Virus record (IMG/VR): IMGVR_UViG_3300037963_003307
Location: 1-22,683 of that record
DNA: 22,683 nt
Direction: 5' to 3' (one strand)
Source of the DNA: a virus
Positions 1 to 7,004 of the stretch are shown one piece after another. The notes under the pieces are model-generated. The model worked only from the letters and a program-made list of their open reading frames with translations, did no database searches and was not told the origin of the DNA. Numbering within the stretch: position 1 is the stretch's first letter; each line of letters begins with the position of its first letter. A program made the position numbers and the translations under genes.

Positions 1-43
1 GGAAAAGCTGCTTTTTTATGTTCCTTCGTGTGATTGACTCGAC

Positions 44-54
44 TAAATAATTAT
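44..54 (+). promoter_or_regulatory. Late-type promoter element TAAATAATTAT fused to a start codon
   Basis: The 11-mer TAAATAATTAT ends one base before the ATG at 55. It resembles the T4 late promoter core TATAAATA. A start site 5-7 bases past TAAATA would fall on or beside the ATG, giving a leaderless or nearly leaderless mRNA. The same 11-mer precedes the starts at 1264, 5910, 9962 and 17035. Promoter function is inferred from recurrence and position. Confidence 0.6.
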
Positions 55-546
55 ATGCTGTCGATAGAATTGCATGCAAAACAAACTATAAAAAAATGGT
101 TGCGTGATAATGAAATCGATATTCGTATCATCCAAAAATGTACAAACATACTTCTCAATCAAATTCGGCGACACAACAAGTGGGTCTTTCCTGAGATTGA
201 GATTAAGAGATATAAGAACGCAAACAGCAGTGGATATTATTTTGGGTTTGACGAGCTTTACTTGACTGGAAATCTAGATCAGAATGGTTGGAGTAAAGAG
301 AAGAGGTTTGATACATTTGTAAGTCATTATCTTCATGAGCTTAGACATTGGATACAGGATAACATGCTGGGGGTATCTGAAGAGAAGTTAAACTACACAG
401 ATGAAGATGTTGATAAAGAGCGACCTACATACTGTCAAAATAAATGGGAAGTAGATGCTCGACGATTCGAAAGACGATATAAGAAAGAATTCATTCAACT
501 GTATCACATTCTAGAGAAGTTATCCAAGAAAAAAGATTTGCGTTAA
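55..546 (+). CDS. Predicted small zinc metallopeptidase (HExxH protein)
   Basis: This is a 163-residue soluble protein. Residues 94-98 read HELRH, a canonical HExxH zincin motif in which the two His would bind zinc and Glu95 would be the catalytic base. WEVDARRFE follows at about 131-139, and Glu132 is well placed as the third zinc ligand, as in short zincins with a downstream E-x-D/E-A motif. The N-terminal third is basic and probably helical. No signal peptide or membrane segment is visible. The start is taken at ATG 55, directly after the late-type element, rather than at an in-frame TTG at 34 that would place the element inside the gene. The substrate is unknown; maturation of a virion protein or attack on a host protein are both possible. 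The peptidase call rests on the motif alone. Confidence 0.6.
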   Translation: MLSIELHAKQTIKKWLRDNEIDIRIIQKCTNILLNQIRRHNKWVFPEIEIKRYKNANSSGYYFGFDELYLTGNLDQNGWSKEKRFDTFVSHYLHELRHWIQDNMLGVSEEKLNYTDEDVDKERPTYCQNKWEVDARRFERRYKKEFIQLYHILEKLSKKKDLR

Positions 547-581
547 TTTCAATTATACTATTGCTCTAATTTTTATAAGGG

Positions 582-592
582 TAAATAATATT
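582..592 (+). promoter_or_regulatory. Late-type promoter element, variant
   Basis: GTAAATAATATT sits directly before the ATG at 593 and keeps the TAAATAAT core. AAGGG lies about 11 bases upstream of the ATG, which is far for a Shine-Dalgarno site. Start-codon spacing matches the other copies of the element. Confidence 0.45.
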
Positions 593-943
593 ATGAGATT
601 CAATCAACAAGTACTTTTAAAGCATGAGCATGGAATTACTGCTCAATGGATGGCGTCAGATTATTCTAACATGGCGATCGCAACCTATCAACAAGAAAAG
701 GGGACAGGGACAGATGTTGATGGTAACCAAGTTGTTCTTAAAAAATGGGTCATGGTAAATTGCTCTGGACCTTGGACAGGTTTAAGTGAGGATGGAAAGT
801 CATTAGTTATTAATGGGATGTTTGACGCAGAGAGAAAAAACATATCAGGAGAAGCGACAGTTATTCTTACCTGTCTTAATGCTACGTTAGGTGGTGAGAA
901 GGCTCTTGATGGTTTTTGGCAGGCTCAAAAGATAGGTTTCTGA
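593..943 (+). CDS. Hypothetical phage protein, 116 residues
   Basis: I do not recognise the family. The product is a compact soluble protein with alternating hydrophobic and polar stretches, a Gly/Asp-rich turn near residues 37-45 and a central WVMVNCSGPWTG segment, which suggests a small beta-rich fold. It contains two Cys but no zinc-binding pattern, and no signal peptide or membrane helix. It is the second gene of a small plus-strand group and has its own late-type element just before the ATG, so it may be expressed late independently of its neighbours. The stop at 941-943 lies two bases before the first of three AATTAATCAA-type half-sites upstream of the next gene. Confidence 0.7.
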   Translation: MRFNQQVLLKHEHGITAQWMASDYSNMAIATYQQEKGTGTDVDGNQVVLKKWVMVNCSGPWTGLSEDGKSLVINGMFDAERKNISGEATVILTCLNATLGGEKALDGFWQAQKIGF

Positions 944-944
944 T

Positions 945-983
945 TTGATTAATTTTACCCTGAATTAATCAATTGATTAATTC
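945..983. repeat. Three-half-site inverted repeat (possible operator or switchable hairpin)
   Basis: The 10-mer TTGATTAATT occurs at 945-954 and 973-982 on the plus strand, and inverted (AATTAATCAA) at 963-972. The last two form a perfect 22-bp palindrome with no spacer (962-983, half GAATTAATCAA). The first and second could form a perfect 10-bp stem with an 8-base loop. The two pairings exclude each other. No T-tract follows, so it is not an ordinary terminator. The right arm overlaps a candidate -35 box for the gene at 1008, so an operator or attenuator-like role is plausible. Confidence 0.7.
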
Positions 984-1000
984 TCTAGCTTTCCTATTAT
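973..1000 (+). promoter_or_regulatory. Candidate sigma70-like promoter for the zinc-finger gene
   Basis: TTGATT (973-978), a 16-base spacer and TATTAT (995-1000) form a plausible -35/-10 pair. The expected start is about 1007, next to the ATG at 1008. This is the only plus-strand gene of the left group without the TAAATAAT element. The -35 box lies in the right arm of the palindrome at 962-983. AT-rich sequence makes chance matches common. Confidence 0.35.
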
Positions 1001-1007
1001 ATTGAAT

Positions 1008-1259
1008 ATGGATTGCATTTGTGGTAATACTATCGAACCTGCAAGGGTTGAATTTGGTCTTAAGATCTGTAAGTCATGTGCCTTTAAAGGTCGAGGACCT
1101 TCTCGTAAGAAAGGTATTATGGTATTTGGTCATAAGACTGGCGGTGATTGTCAGATTGTAAGTCAAGAGAACTTCGCTGATTATCGCCGCCTCAACCCTT
1201 ATGGTAAGTTATCCGGTCGTGGATCGGGCGTGCATGTTGTATCACCTAAAGCTAAATAA
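1008..1259 (+). CDS. DksA/TraR-like C4 zinc-finger protein
   Basis: This is an 83-residue basic protein with a four-cysteine cluster at its N-terminus: C3 and C5, then C21 and C24. The intervening I-E-P-A-R-V-E pattern ending in C-K-S-C resembles the C4 zinc finger of DksA/TraR proteins, which bind RNA polymerase through the secondary channel. Oddly, the first pair is CxC rather than the usual CxxC, and the long coiled coil of full DksA is absent, as in short phage and plasmid TraR-type proteins. The rest is Lys/Arg/Gly-rich. The start is taken at ATG 1008; a TTG two codons earlier is the alternative. The stop TAA at 1257-1259 lies inside the next gene's late-type element. A role in transcription or another zinc-finger function is inferred. 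Confidence 0.55.
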   Translation: MDCICGNTIEPARVEFGLKICKSCAFKGRGPSRKKGIMVFGHKTGGDCQIVSQENFADYRRLNPYGKLSGRGSGVHVVSPKAK

Positions 1260-1263
1260 TTAT
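1253..1263 (+). promoter_or_regulatory. Late-type promoter element TAAATAATTAT overlapping an upstream stop codon
   Basis: This exact copy of the 11-mer runs from the last Lys codon and TAA stop of the zinc-finger gene up to the ATG at 1264. The promoter-like element is thus built into the end of the previous coding sequence. Confidence 0.6.
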
Positions 1264-1476
1264 ATGAACCCATCAGAATTCGAAAGAACAAAACCTACCC
1301 AAACATACGCTGCTTTAGACGGTATGATTAGTAAGTATCGACGTATTGTAAATGAGCATACCTATAACGGTCAATCGTTAATTATGGAAGGTACAGATAG
1401 TGCTCAGTTGCATTTAGCTCAACAAGTTGTTGCTGAGTTAGAAAACGTTAAAGCGTTATTTGTATCTGGTCGATGA
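1264..1476 (+). CDS. Hypothetical small protein, 70 residues
   Basis: The family is not recognised. The product is a 70-residue, probably all-helical soluble protein, with two likely amphipathic helices (about residues 14-32 and 44-66). No Cys, signal peptide or membrane segment is visible. The start at ATG 1264 is chosen because the late-type element ends immediately before it. A longer reading from 1201 would overlap the zinc-finger gene by 59 bases and contain the element. The TGA stop overlaps, in the ATGA arrangement, the start of a possible 33-residue membrane peptide. Confidence 0.7.
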   Translation: MNPSEFERTKPTQTYAALDGMISKYRRIVNEHTYNGQSLIMEGTDSAQLHLAQQVVAELENVKALFVSGR

Positions 1477-1574
1477 GAAATATATATGTTTATATGATCC
1501 TCGGGCTTATTAGCTGGGGGATCATTTTTCTTTTTATATATGCGTTCTTGTGGTTACTTAGATCTGCTTTCTAA
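1473..1574 (+). CDS. Possible 33-residue single-pass membrane peptide
   Basis: A short reading frame begins in an ATGA overlap with the stop of the preceding gene and encodes 33 residues. A short Arg/Asn start is followed by an unbroken hydrophobic stretch of about 20 residues (roughly 8-28, rich in Ile, Leu, Phe and Trp) and a short C-terminal tail with one Arg. It reads as a single transmembrane helix, like the small membrane peptides common in phages. The stop-start overlap supports translation by coupling. Against it, the frame overlaps a strong terminator hairpin, and a T-rich terminator tail automatically encodes Phe/Leu/Ile. Its stop overlaps by four bases the end of the large convergent gene. 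Function, if real, is unknown. Confidence 0.4.
   Translation: MRNIYVYMILGLISWGIIFLFIYAFLWLLRSAF
1496..1535 (+). terminator. Intrinsic terminator at the end of the left plus-strand group
   Basis: GATCCTCGGGCT and AGCTGGGGGATC can pair into a 12-bp stem with one mismatch and two G-U pairs, closed by a TATT loop. A then TTTTT-C-TTTTT follows. This is a typical rho-independent terminator for plus-strand transcripts, just before the convergent end of the 1149-residue gene. The opposite strand has no T-tract after the hairpin, so it should be one-directional. Confidence 0.7.
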
Positions 1575-4500
1575 GTAATAGTCATTTCCTCATTAGTGTC
1601 GTAGTAAGGAGTTATTTTCTTTAACTCCTCTTTTAATCTCTCTTTTATCTTATCTTTTAACTTCTCATCTTTAATATCTGTGTTGAGGATGTCAACCTTA
1701 TAATTATTATTAATTTTTTCTGGGAAGCTAAATTTAGACAGTTTATCGATAGTATCGATATATGTTCTTTGACCAATAGGATAAGACCAGATAAGATCCT
1801 TGTCTCCGATATGATAGTTATAATGAGCTAACATATCGAAATAGGACATTACTTTGTTGTAGAGTTTAAAACCTTTTATCTTAGCATTATTAATAAAATA
1901 CTTCTTAGGTTGTTGTAACCTATTCGCTAAGGTGAGATAGAATGGAGTACTTACTGCTCCGACATATAAACCAGTTCCTAAAATGTTATCTAAAGCAAAT
2001 GTACCTGCGGAGAAATTGACTGTTTGATAATGACTTCCATTCACATAAAGCTCCATATAACCTTTCCTCAAAGATACATTAACAAAGAAATGATTATAAC
2101 CAGAATTCAATGTTGTAATATCAAAGTCAATTGAACTCTTCACTCTAGGAATAACTCCAGAGGAAGAAAATTTTGGTTTTGCTTTTATTACAACTTTAAG
2201 TCTGTTCTTATTAGCACCTGTATTTCTTAGGTAATAATATGATGTAACAGATTTAGTGAGTTTTAAATTTCCTAGACTAGGTTTTCCTGGGCCACTATTA
2301 AAGAACTTTTTAGAGGCTATAATTTCTAATCTTTCATTAAGTTTAGTTAATCGAAAACCGTCATTAAATTCTTGTATAAACAAAATATATTTTTTGTAGA
2401 CTCCATCTTCGAAGTCACAAATTATATCCATGTAAGTTTGTTGGAAAGGAAAGTTATTAATATCGCAAAATTCTCTTGTGCGCTTCAATTTGCGATTATT
2501 ATCTAAAATAGAAATGATATTATTATCATGTAGTACAACAATGTTGTCATTGTCGTCAATTATTACGCCATTAATTTTTGTTTTAATACCGAGACCAGCT
2601 TTTATAGAATCAGTTAAAGACTCAGAATAGTTAAGAGGGTCAGCATTTTTTTGTACATAGTTTTGAGTGTTAGATAAGTCGTTTGGTTTCTCTTGTCTTA
2701 ACACAAATGGGTTACCACTGCTATCAAAACTAATTTCATTACCATACCCGTTATTTGCATCTACTTTATATACAGTAGTACCGCCATTTTTTCTTACAAT
2801 CTTTCCTTTTTGGCCTTTCGTATTCGCAGAAACACTTGTAGTAACAGTATTAGTTTTATTAGTGTTATAATTATAAGTAAAGAAATTACCTGCCGCTGTT
2901 ACAGGGTTAAATAACACATGCAATTTGTCTTCTCCTACTTCAAAGTCATCAACTACAGCGTTTGTATCTTTTAGATCTTCAATCTTACTAATGAGATTAT
3001 TGTTACTGTTAAATACGTATATTACATTATTAACACCTAATACATAAAACTCAGAGAAGTTATCTTTTCTACCGATTGCTTTTATTTCAATCTCACTCTT
3101 TCCGTCTCTTAATATAATCTCATCATAAGATTCGAAGTCATTATTTAAAAACATTAACTTACTCATTCTACCAGATTTTTCGTTTCGAGTAGGTAGGATA
3201 ATATTAGGAGTAATTAAGTCAGTATTAAATATACCAAATCCTTCTTCAAAGTAATTACCTAGTATCTGGTAGCCAAATGGTAAGGTGTTGTCTTCAGTAT
3301 GTAACCAAAAATTAGTACTAAAGTCTCCAATAGACTCAGTTTTAATTCTGCCTAATGTTTCTCCGTTTAGTACAATCTCATCGTCGTCTAATACCTTATC
3401 AACAACTTGAGGTACCCCTTTGTAATTAATATACTCTATCCCTGACGCTTCATTATATTGAGTATTATAAGCTTCAAATAACTTTCCATAGTCATTTGAC
3501 CCTATATGATAAAACATATAATCATTATTAGGCTCAAATGTTAAACTAGATGAAACATCGAATGTCTCTGTTGTTTCAGCCCCAGCTGCAGTAACAACCT
3601 TATAATAAGATGTAGTAGAAAGAGCAGCGGTAAAGTTTTTAATAGATGGGTTATAATACCTATCTACCCATTTAGTTTCTCCATCACTATTACCTGATAA
3701 CCAACTACACAAATAAGTCGGATCAGTATTATTACTGTAGTTGTTGTTTTTAATATCTACTCGTCTCTTGAAGACCTTGTCCGACATTAACGGATTATCT
3801 CCTGGTATAGCTCCTAAGTTTTCTATCTTAGAATCTTTAATATGTAGAACAGTATACGGAGATAAAGAACTAGGAGTTGTGAAGTATGTTAATTTATTAG
3901 GCTTAAATGCAATATCATATGTACCTATATTATAAGATACTCCTATTTTGTCTGTACCTGTTTGTTGGTTTGTACCTGCATGTATTTTTTCGTATACGCG
4001 GTTTAAATAGCCTGGTTCGGAATTAAAGTGATTATTTTCCGCGTAATATTCGTGTAGCGTAGCTTGGTTTTTTAAAGGAAATATATCTGCGTGTACAGTG
4101 TTGGTATTGTTCTGCTTTTGTTGAAAGTAATTATAATTATTACTATAAACAAAATAATTATTACTAATGTACTCTGTTACAGTACTAGTATTTAAATCTA
4201 CAACATCTGTATTAAAAGAAGAAGTATATTTAACAAAACTATTAGGTAATGTCTTATAATCTTTTGTTAACTCATATCTATTAATATCAAATATACAAGC
4301 GCTAAGTAAACTTGCTGTATTAAAAAAGTTATCAATACCAGACAAGCTCAGGGTTCCTCCGTGATTACATAATCTACCATCTCGAGCAGATAACTCTGGA
4401 GTAACATTAGAAAGTATTATTTTATTGTTATCTATATTATATCTAAAACTAGGTATATCAGATGATACTGCTGACAATGGTAAAAATATCGCTGTAGTAT

Positions 4501-5020
4501 CAGTACCAGAAACTGCAGCAAGATAATACGTATTGTCTGCAGAAGTAGTTGTAACAATAACTCTATCTTCTGGTGGAAGTGTATTGCCTGATGTCGCTGT
4601 TACATCGGTTGATTTGGTTAATGATGTACTTGTAAGTGTAAAAGTAAAAAAGAACTGGCTACTTAGGTTACTAAACTCAGTAGATGATACAAAATCAGCG
4701 CTTAGAGCTGAAGCAGCAGACCCTGAAGTCATAAGAAAGTCTCCGTCAAATTTTACGGTAGTTGTAAACTTCTCTGTTGCTTTTTTAGTGTAAGGTATTT
4801 TTAACTCTAAGATAGTAGATAGTGGTTGGAGCTCAGATAATATGTACTGAGTATTGTAATTTGTTTTTCTATCTTTAGCGTCTTTATTAAAGTAGTATTG
4901 ATCTACTGTTAAACCGAAGTCAAAGTTTTCTCTATATTTTCTGAATACTAGCGTACTGTCGTGCATATGATTATACTCGACTGGCGTAATACTTTCAGTA
5001 TTAATAGAGTTAATAATCAT
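1571..5020 (-). CDS. Large virion protein with C-terminal LamG-like domain (candidate tail fibre or receptor-binding protein)
   Basis: This is an 1149-residue Asn/Ser/Thr-rich protein, last gene of the minus-strand virion block. Residues 1-90 form a distinct Tyr-rich N-terminal region. Residues 640-905 contain several short beta segments separated by Asp/Asn-Gly turns (for example VVDDFEVGEDKLHVLF, GVIIDDNDNIVVLHDN), suggesting propeller-like repeats. About 915-1067 resembles a concanavalin A/LamG domain: VSLRKGYMELYVNG at 982-995 and the closing strand-helix GFKLYNKVMSYFDMLAHY near 1050-1067 are typical. A charged helix lies at 1114-1137. The gene starts two bases after the stop of the 295-residue gene, with which it should be co-transcribed. 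No signal peptide or membrane segment is seen. LamG domains often bind carbohydrate, so surface adsorption is the favoured role. Structural status is inferred from context and size. Confidence 0.6.
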   Translation of the reverse strand: MIINSINTESITPVEYNHMHDSTLVFRKYRENFDFGLTVDQYYFNKDAKDRKTNYNTQYILSELQPLSTILELKIPYTKKATEKFTTTVKFDGDFLMTSGSAASALSADFVSSTEFSNLSSQFFFTFTLTSTSLTKSTDVTATSGNTLPPEDRVIVTTTSADNTYYLAAVSGTDTTAIFLPLSAVSSDIPSFRYNIDNNKIILSNVTPELSARDGRLCNHGGTLSLSGIDNFFNTASLLSACIFDINRYELTKDYKTLPNSFVKYTSSFNTDVVDLNTSTVTEYISNNYFVYSNNYNYFQQKQNNTNTVHADIFPLKNQATLHEYYAENNHFNSEPGYLNRVYEKIHAGTNQQTGTDKIGVSYNIGTYDIAFKPNKLTYFTTPSSLSPYTVLHIKDSKIENLGAIPGDNPLMSDKVFKRRVDIKNNNYSNNTDPTYLCSWLSGNSDGETKWVDRYYNPSIKNFTAALSTTSYYKVVTAAGAETTETFDVSSSLTFEPNNDYMFYHIGSNDYGKLFEAYNTQYNEASGIEYINYKGVPQVVDKVLDDDEIVLNGETLGRIKTESIGDFSTNFWLHTEDNTLPFGYQILGNYFEEGFGIFNTDLITPNIILPTRNEKSGRMSKLMFLNNDFESYDEIILRDGKSEIEIKAIGRKDNFSEFYVLGVNNVIYVFNSNNNLISKIEDLKDTNAVVDDFEVGEDKLHVLFNPVTAAGNFFTYNYNTNKTNTVTTSVSANTKGQKGKIVRKNGGTTVYKVDANNGYGNEISFDSSGNPFVLRQEKPNDLSNTQNYVQKNADPLNYSESLTDSIKAGLGIKTKINGVIIDDNDNIVVLHDNNIISILDNNRKLKRTREFCDINNFPFQQTYMDIICDFEDGVYKKYILFIQEFNDGFRLTKLNERLEIIASKKFFNSGPGKPSLGNLKLTKSVTSYYYLRNTGANKNRLKVVIKAKPKFSSSGVIPRVKSSIDFDITTLNSGYNHFFVNVSLRKGYMELYVNGSHYQTVNFSAGTFALDNILGTGLYVGAVSTPFYLTLANRLQQPKKYFINNAKIKGFKLYNKVMSYFDMLAHYNYHIGDKDLIWSYPIGQRTYIDTIDKLSKFSFPEKINNNYKVDILNTDIKDEKLKDKIKERLKEELKKITPYYDTNEEMTIT

Positions 5021-5022
5021 AG

Positions 5023-5910
5023 TTAAGAAATTTTAAATATATCAAGTTTACCTTTTTGAATTAAATTACTACTGGTAGCTCGTAACGATTCACCAAGATT
5101 TATAGTTACAACCTCCAGAATGTCGACAGATTTTATCCCTCTGTTAAATTTTTGTAGTTTGGCTATATACTTCGTAAATATTTCCTCACTCGATCCATCA
5201 CTTTTGTCCTTATAAAAAGTGATTGTTGCGTCTTGAGACATTGAAACCGCAGCTGTAAAATTACCAGTTATCAAATATCTCGAACCATCTACGAAACCTT
5301 CATTTGCGTCTGGAAAGGTTAGTTTGAACGGATTTAATTGTACAGTACAGTTTGGGTTCGTTGTCGACGGATCAAGATCTGCTTTAGTAAAACCTACACT
5401 TGCTCTGCTACCACGACCTCCTCCAGTTGCTCCTGTGACTATACAATTACAAGCTGATGTTTGTAGAGTAATACTGTTAAGAACCGAGCTACTGGTAGAT
5501 TCTAATACCCCTGCAAGGTTATCAAGTACAGTGCGTAATTCAGTTATGGCGGATGTGTTAGTTACAATATCAGCTGAAACAGACGCTAAGTTGGCGATAG
5601 CGTTAAAGTTAAATTTACCTAATTCTACTGTTCCACTAATTTGATCATATTGTGTATTAAGCCCTGGAGTTGTTTGATTGTTAAGAATATTAAAACCAGT
5701 TACCACATTATAATTTGTAGTAGACTCTCCTTCAACATTTTCATCCTTGAGTCGGTTAGCGAAACTAATATTATCCGTACCTATAACAAAGTCTTTAAAA
5801 GCAATCATCTTAGTACCATTGCTCGTTTCTATTAATAGCTTGTCACTATTAAGTATCTCTGTTCCAATATCAATATCTGATATATTAATAATTTCGTCTT
5901 CTATCGCCAT
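5023..5910 (-). CDS. Fibre-like virion protein, 295 residues
   Basis: The family is not firmly recognised. Residues 10-50 (DIGTEILNSDKLLIETSNGT, then MIAFKDFVIG) resemble a short N-terminal attachment segment seen in other phage fibre or appendage proteins. A region rich in small residues follows (about 95-150), with repeated hydrophobic spacing that could form a trimeric coil (IANLASVSADIVTNTSAITE). Next come a CNC pair and a Gly-rich linker (GATGGGRGSRASVG) near 153-171, and then a beta-rich C-terminal domain with alternating hydrophobics. This looks like a trimeric short fibre or adaptor. It is the first gene of the leftmost late unit, has a perfect late-type element before its ATG, and is followed two bases later by the 1149-residue gene, so the two may form one appendage. 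Confidence 0.5.
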   Translation of the reverse strand: MAIEDEIINISDIDIGTEILNSDKLLIETSNGTKMIAFKDFVIGTDNISFANRLKDENVEGESTTNYNVVTGFNILNNQTTPGLNTQYDQISGTVELGKFNFNAIANLASVSADIVTNTSAITELRTVLDNLAGVLESTSSSVLNSITLQTSACNCIVTGATGGGRGSRASVGFTKADLDPSTTNPNCTVQLNPFKLTFPDANEGFVDGSRYLITGNFTAAVSMSQDATITFYKDKSDGSSEEIFTKYIAKLQKFNRGIKSVDILEVVTINLGESLRATSSNLIQKGKLDIFKIS

Positions 5911-5921
5911 ATAATTATTTA
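5911..5921 (-). promoter_or_regulatory. Late-type promoter element TAAATAATTAT, minus strand
   Basis: On the minus strand the exact 11-mer ends immediately before the ATG at 5910, in the 18-base gap after the 357-residue gene. It probably starts the unit encoding the 295- and 1149-residue proteins. Confidence 0.6.
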
Positions 5922-5928
5922 ATTCCTA

Positions 5929-7002
5929 TTAGTAATTTACAAACGCTGTAATTGTACTTGTTTGTGTTGTTATTGAGTCACATCCAGATACATCATATAA
6001 ATCTACATAAAAATAACCACCAGATGCAAGACCCATTACAGATGTTCCAACACCTGTATTAACATTAGTAAAATAATAATCTCCTAAAGAAACTCTTGTA
6101 CCTACAATATCAACAAGCGGTATTGTAATTGTCTTTGTTGATAAGTCTACATCTTTAAGTAAATCCCCACAGTTCCAAGTTAAGAAACCGCTTAAGTGCA
6201 TGAAACCAGAATTAGCAGTTAATGGTATGTAGAACAAAGACGGGTTGTTAGGTAAATTAACAGCGCCTTGATTATCTGGATCGGCAGCTCTTGTTCTATA
6301 TTTTAGACTTATAGAACCGTTATTTTTAGGTAGACCTGTATTTGGGTTAATAATGTCAGTAAGACTTACCTGTACTCCTCCAGCAGTATTAGACTGGGAT
6401 GCTTGAGTTTGTATGTACTCGGTTGTAAACCCTACATTAAATGATTCAGCACTTACTCCCTGACTAGTTGCTAAAGCAGGATCATATACATCTGTTTCGT
6501 TATCTACATCTAATAAGCTCAATCCTAGTACTTCAGGGTTTTTGTTAATAAATGTTAATAACAACTTTTCATCATTTTTATCATCATTAAAGTAATCTGT
6601 TTTTAACAAATTAACATTTTCATATTTTTCGATAGGAGCTTTTTCGACTGTAAATTTTAAATCTATAACATCTACTTCTTGATCGTCTCTATATATTGTA
6701 AAGTATACATGCCGGGTCGCCATGTCAGTGAAATCACTTTCAATAGTATGTGTGAATGTATGACTAGATAAAGATGGGATTGTAGATGCTGAAAGAGGTC
6801 TATTTACTACAAGTTCTTGCCCATCATCGAAATCTACTATAACTTTATTGATGCGATAGTTACCACCTGCCGCAGCATCATAGCTACTTAAGCCACCAAA
6901 GTCGAACGTAACGTCATTAGTACCAGTGATAGATTTAGACTTAGTCTTCGTTCCTCCGAACGGACTAGGTGTTGCTGTTACTGTGTATGTCGTTGTATTC
7001 AT
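5929..7002 (-). CDS. Virion protein with PKD-like beta-sandwich domain, 357 residues
   Basis: Residues 45-120 have a PKD-like pattern: KVIVDFDDGQE at 53-63 (the WDFGDG strand and turn), SHTFTHTIESD at 80-90 (the HTY segment) and VYFTIYRDDQEVDVIDLKFTV at the end of the sandwich. PKD and related Ig-like domains act as spacers or adhesion modules in surface proteins. The rest is rich in Thr, Asn and Gly, beta-predicted and of unknown family. No Cys pairs, signal peptide or membrane helix suggests a membrane role. The ATG lies two bases after the stop of the 985-residue gene, with AAGG six bases upstream, one of few possible Shine-Dalgarno sites here. Assembly with the lectin-like neighbour at the baseplate rim is inferred from context. 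Confidence 0.5.
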   Translation of the reverse strand: MNTTTYTVTATPSPFGGTKTKSKSITGTNDVTFDFGGLSSYDAAAGGNYRINKVIVDFDDGQELVVNRPLSASTIPSLSSHTFTHTIESDFTDMATRHVYFTIYRDDQEVDVIDLKFTVEKAPIEKYENVNLLKTDYFNDDKNDEKLLLTFINKNPEVLGLSLLDVDNETDVYDPALATSQGVSAESFNVGFTTEYIQTQASQSNTAGGVQVSLTDIINPNTGLPKNNGSISLKYRTRAADPDNQGAVNLPNNPSLFYIPLTANSGFMHLSGFLTWNCGDLLKDVDLSTKTITIPLVDIVGTRVSLGDYYFTNVNTGVGTSVMGLASGGYFYVDLYDVSGCDSITTQTSTITAFVNY

Positions 7003-7004
7003 TA

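Noticed and set aside
3-17. AAAAGCTGCTTTTTT as a terminator at the left edge
   Set aside because: The stem is at most five A/T-rich pairs with a three-base loop, too weak to call without the sequence to its left.
3-50. End of an upstream gene, frame ending in Lys-TAA at 48-50
   Set aside because: All three frames are open to the left edge for a short distance (stops at 33, 37 and 50), so the correct frame cannot be chosen. The Lys-TAA ending is also created by the promoter element itself.
34-54. TTG start at 34 extending the zinc-peptidase gene by seven codons
   Set aside because: It would put the late-type element inside the coding region; the ATG at 55 has the same element spacing as the other genes.
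1201-1263. Longer N-terminus for the 70-residue gene, starting at 1201
   Set aside because: It overlaps the zinc-finger gene by 59 bases and contains the late-type element; the ATG at 1264 fits the recurring arrangement.
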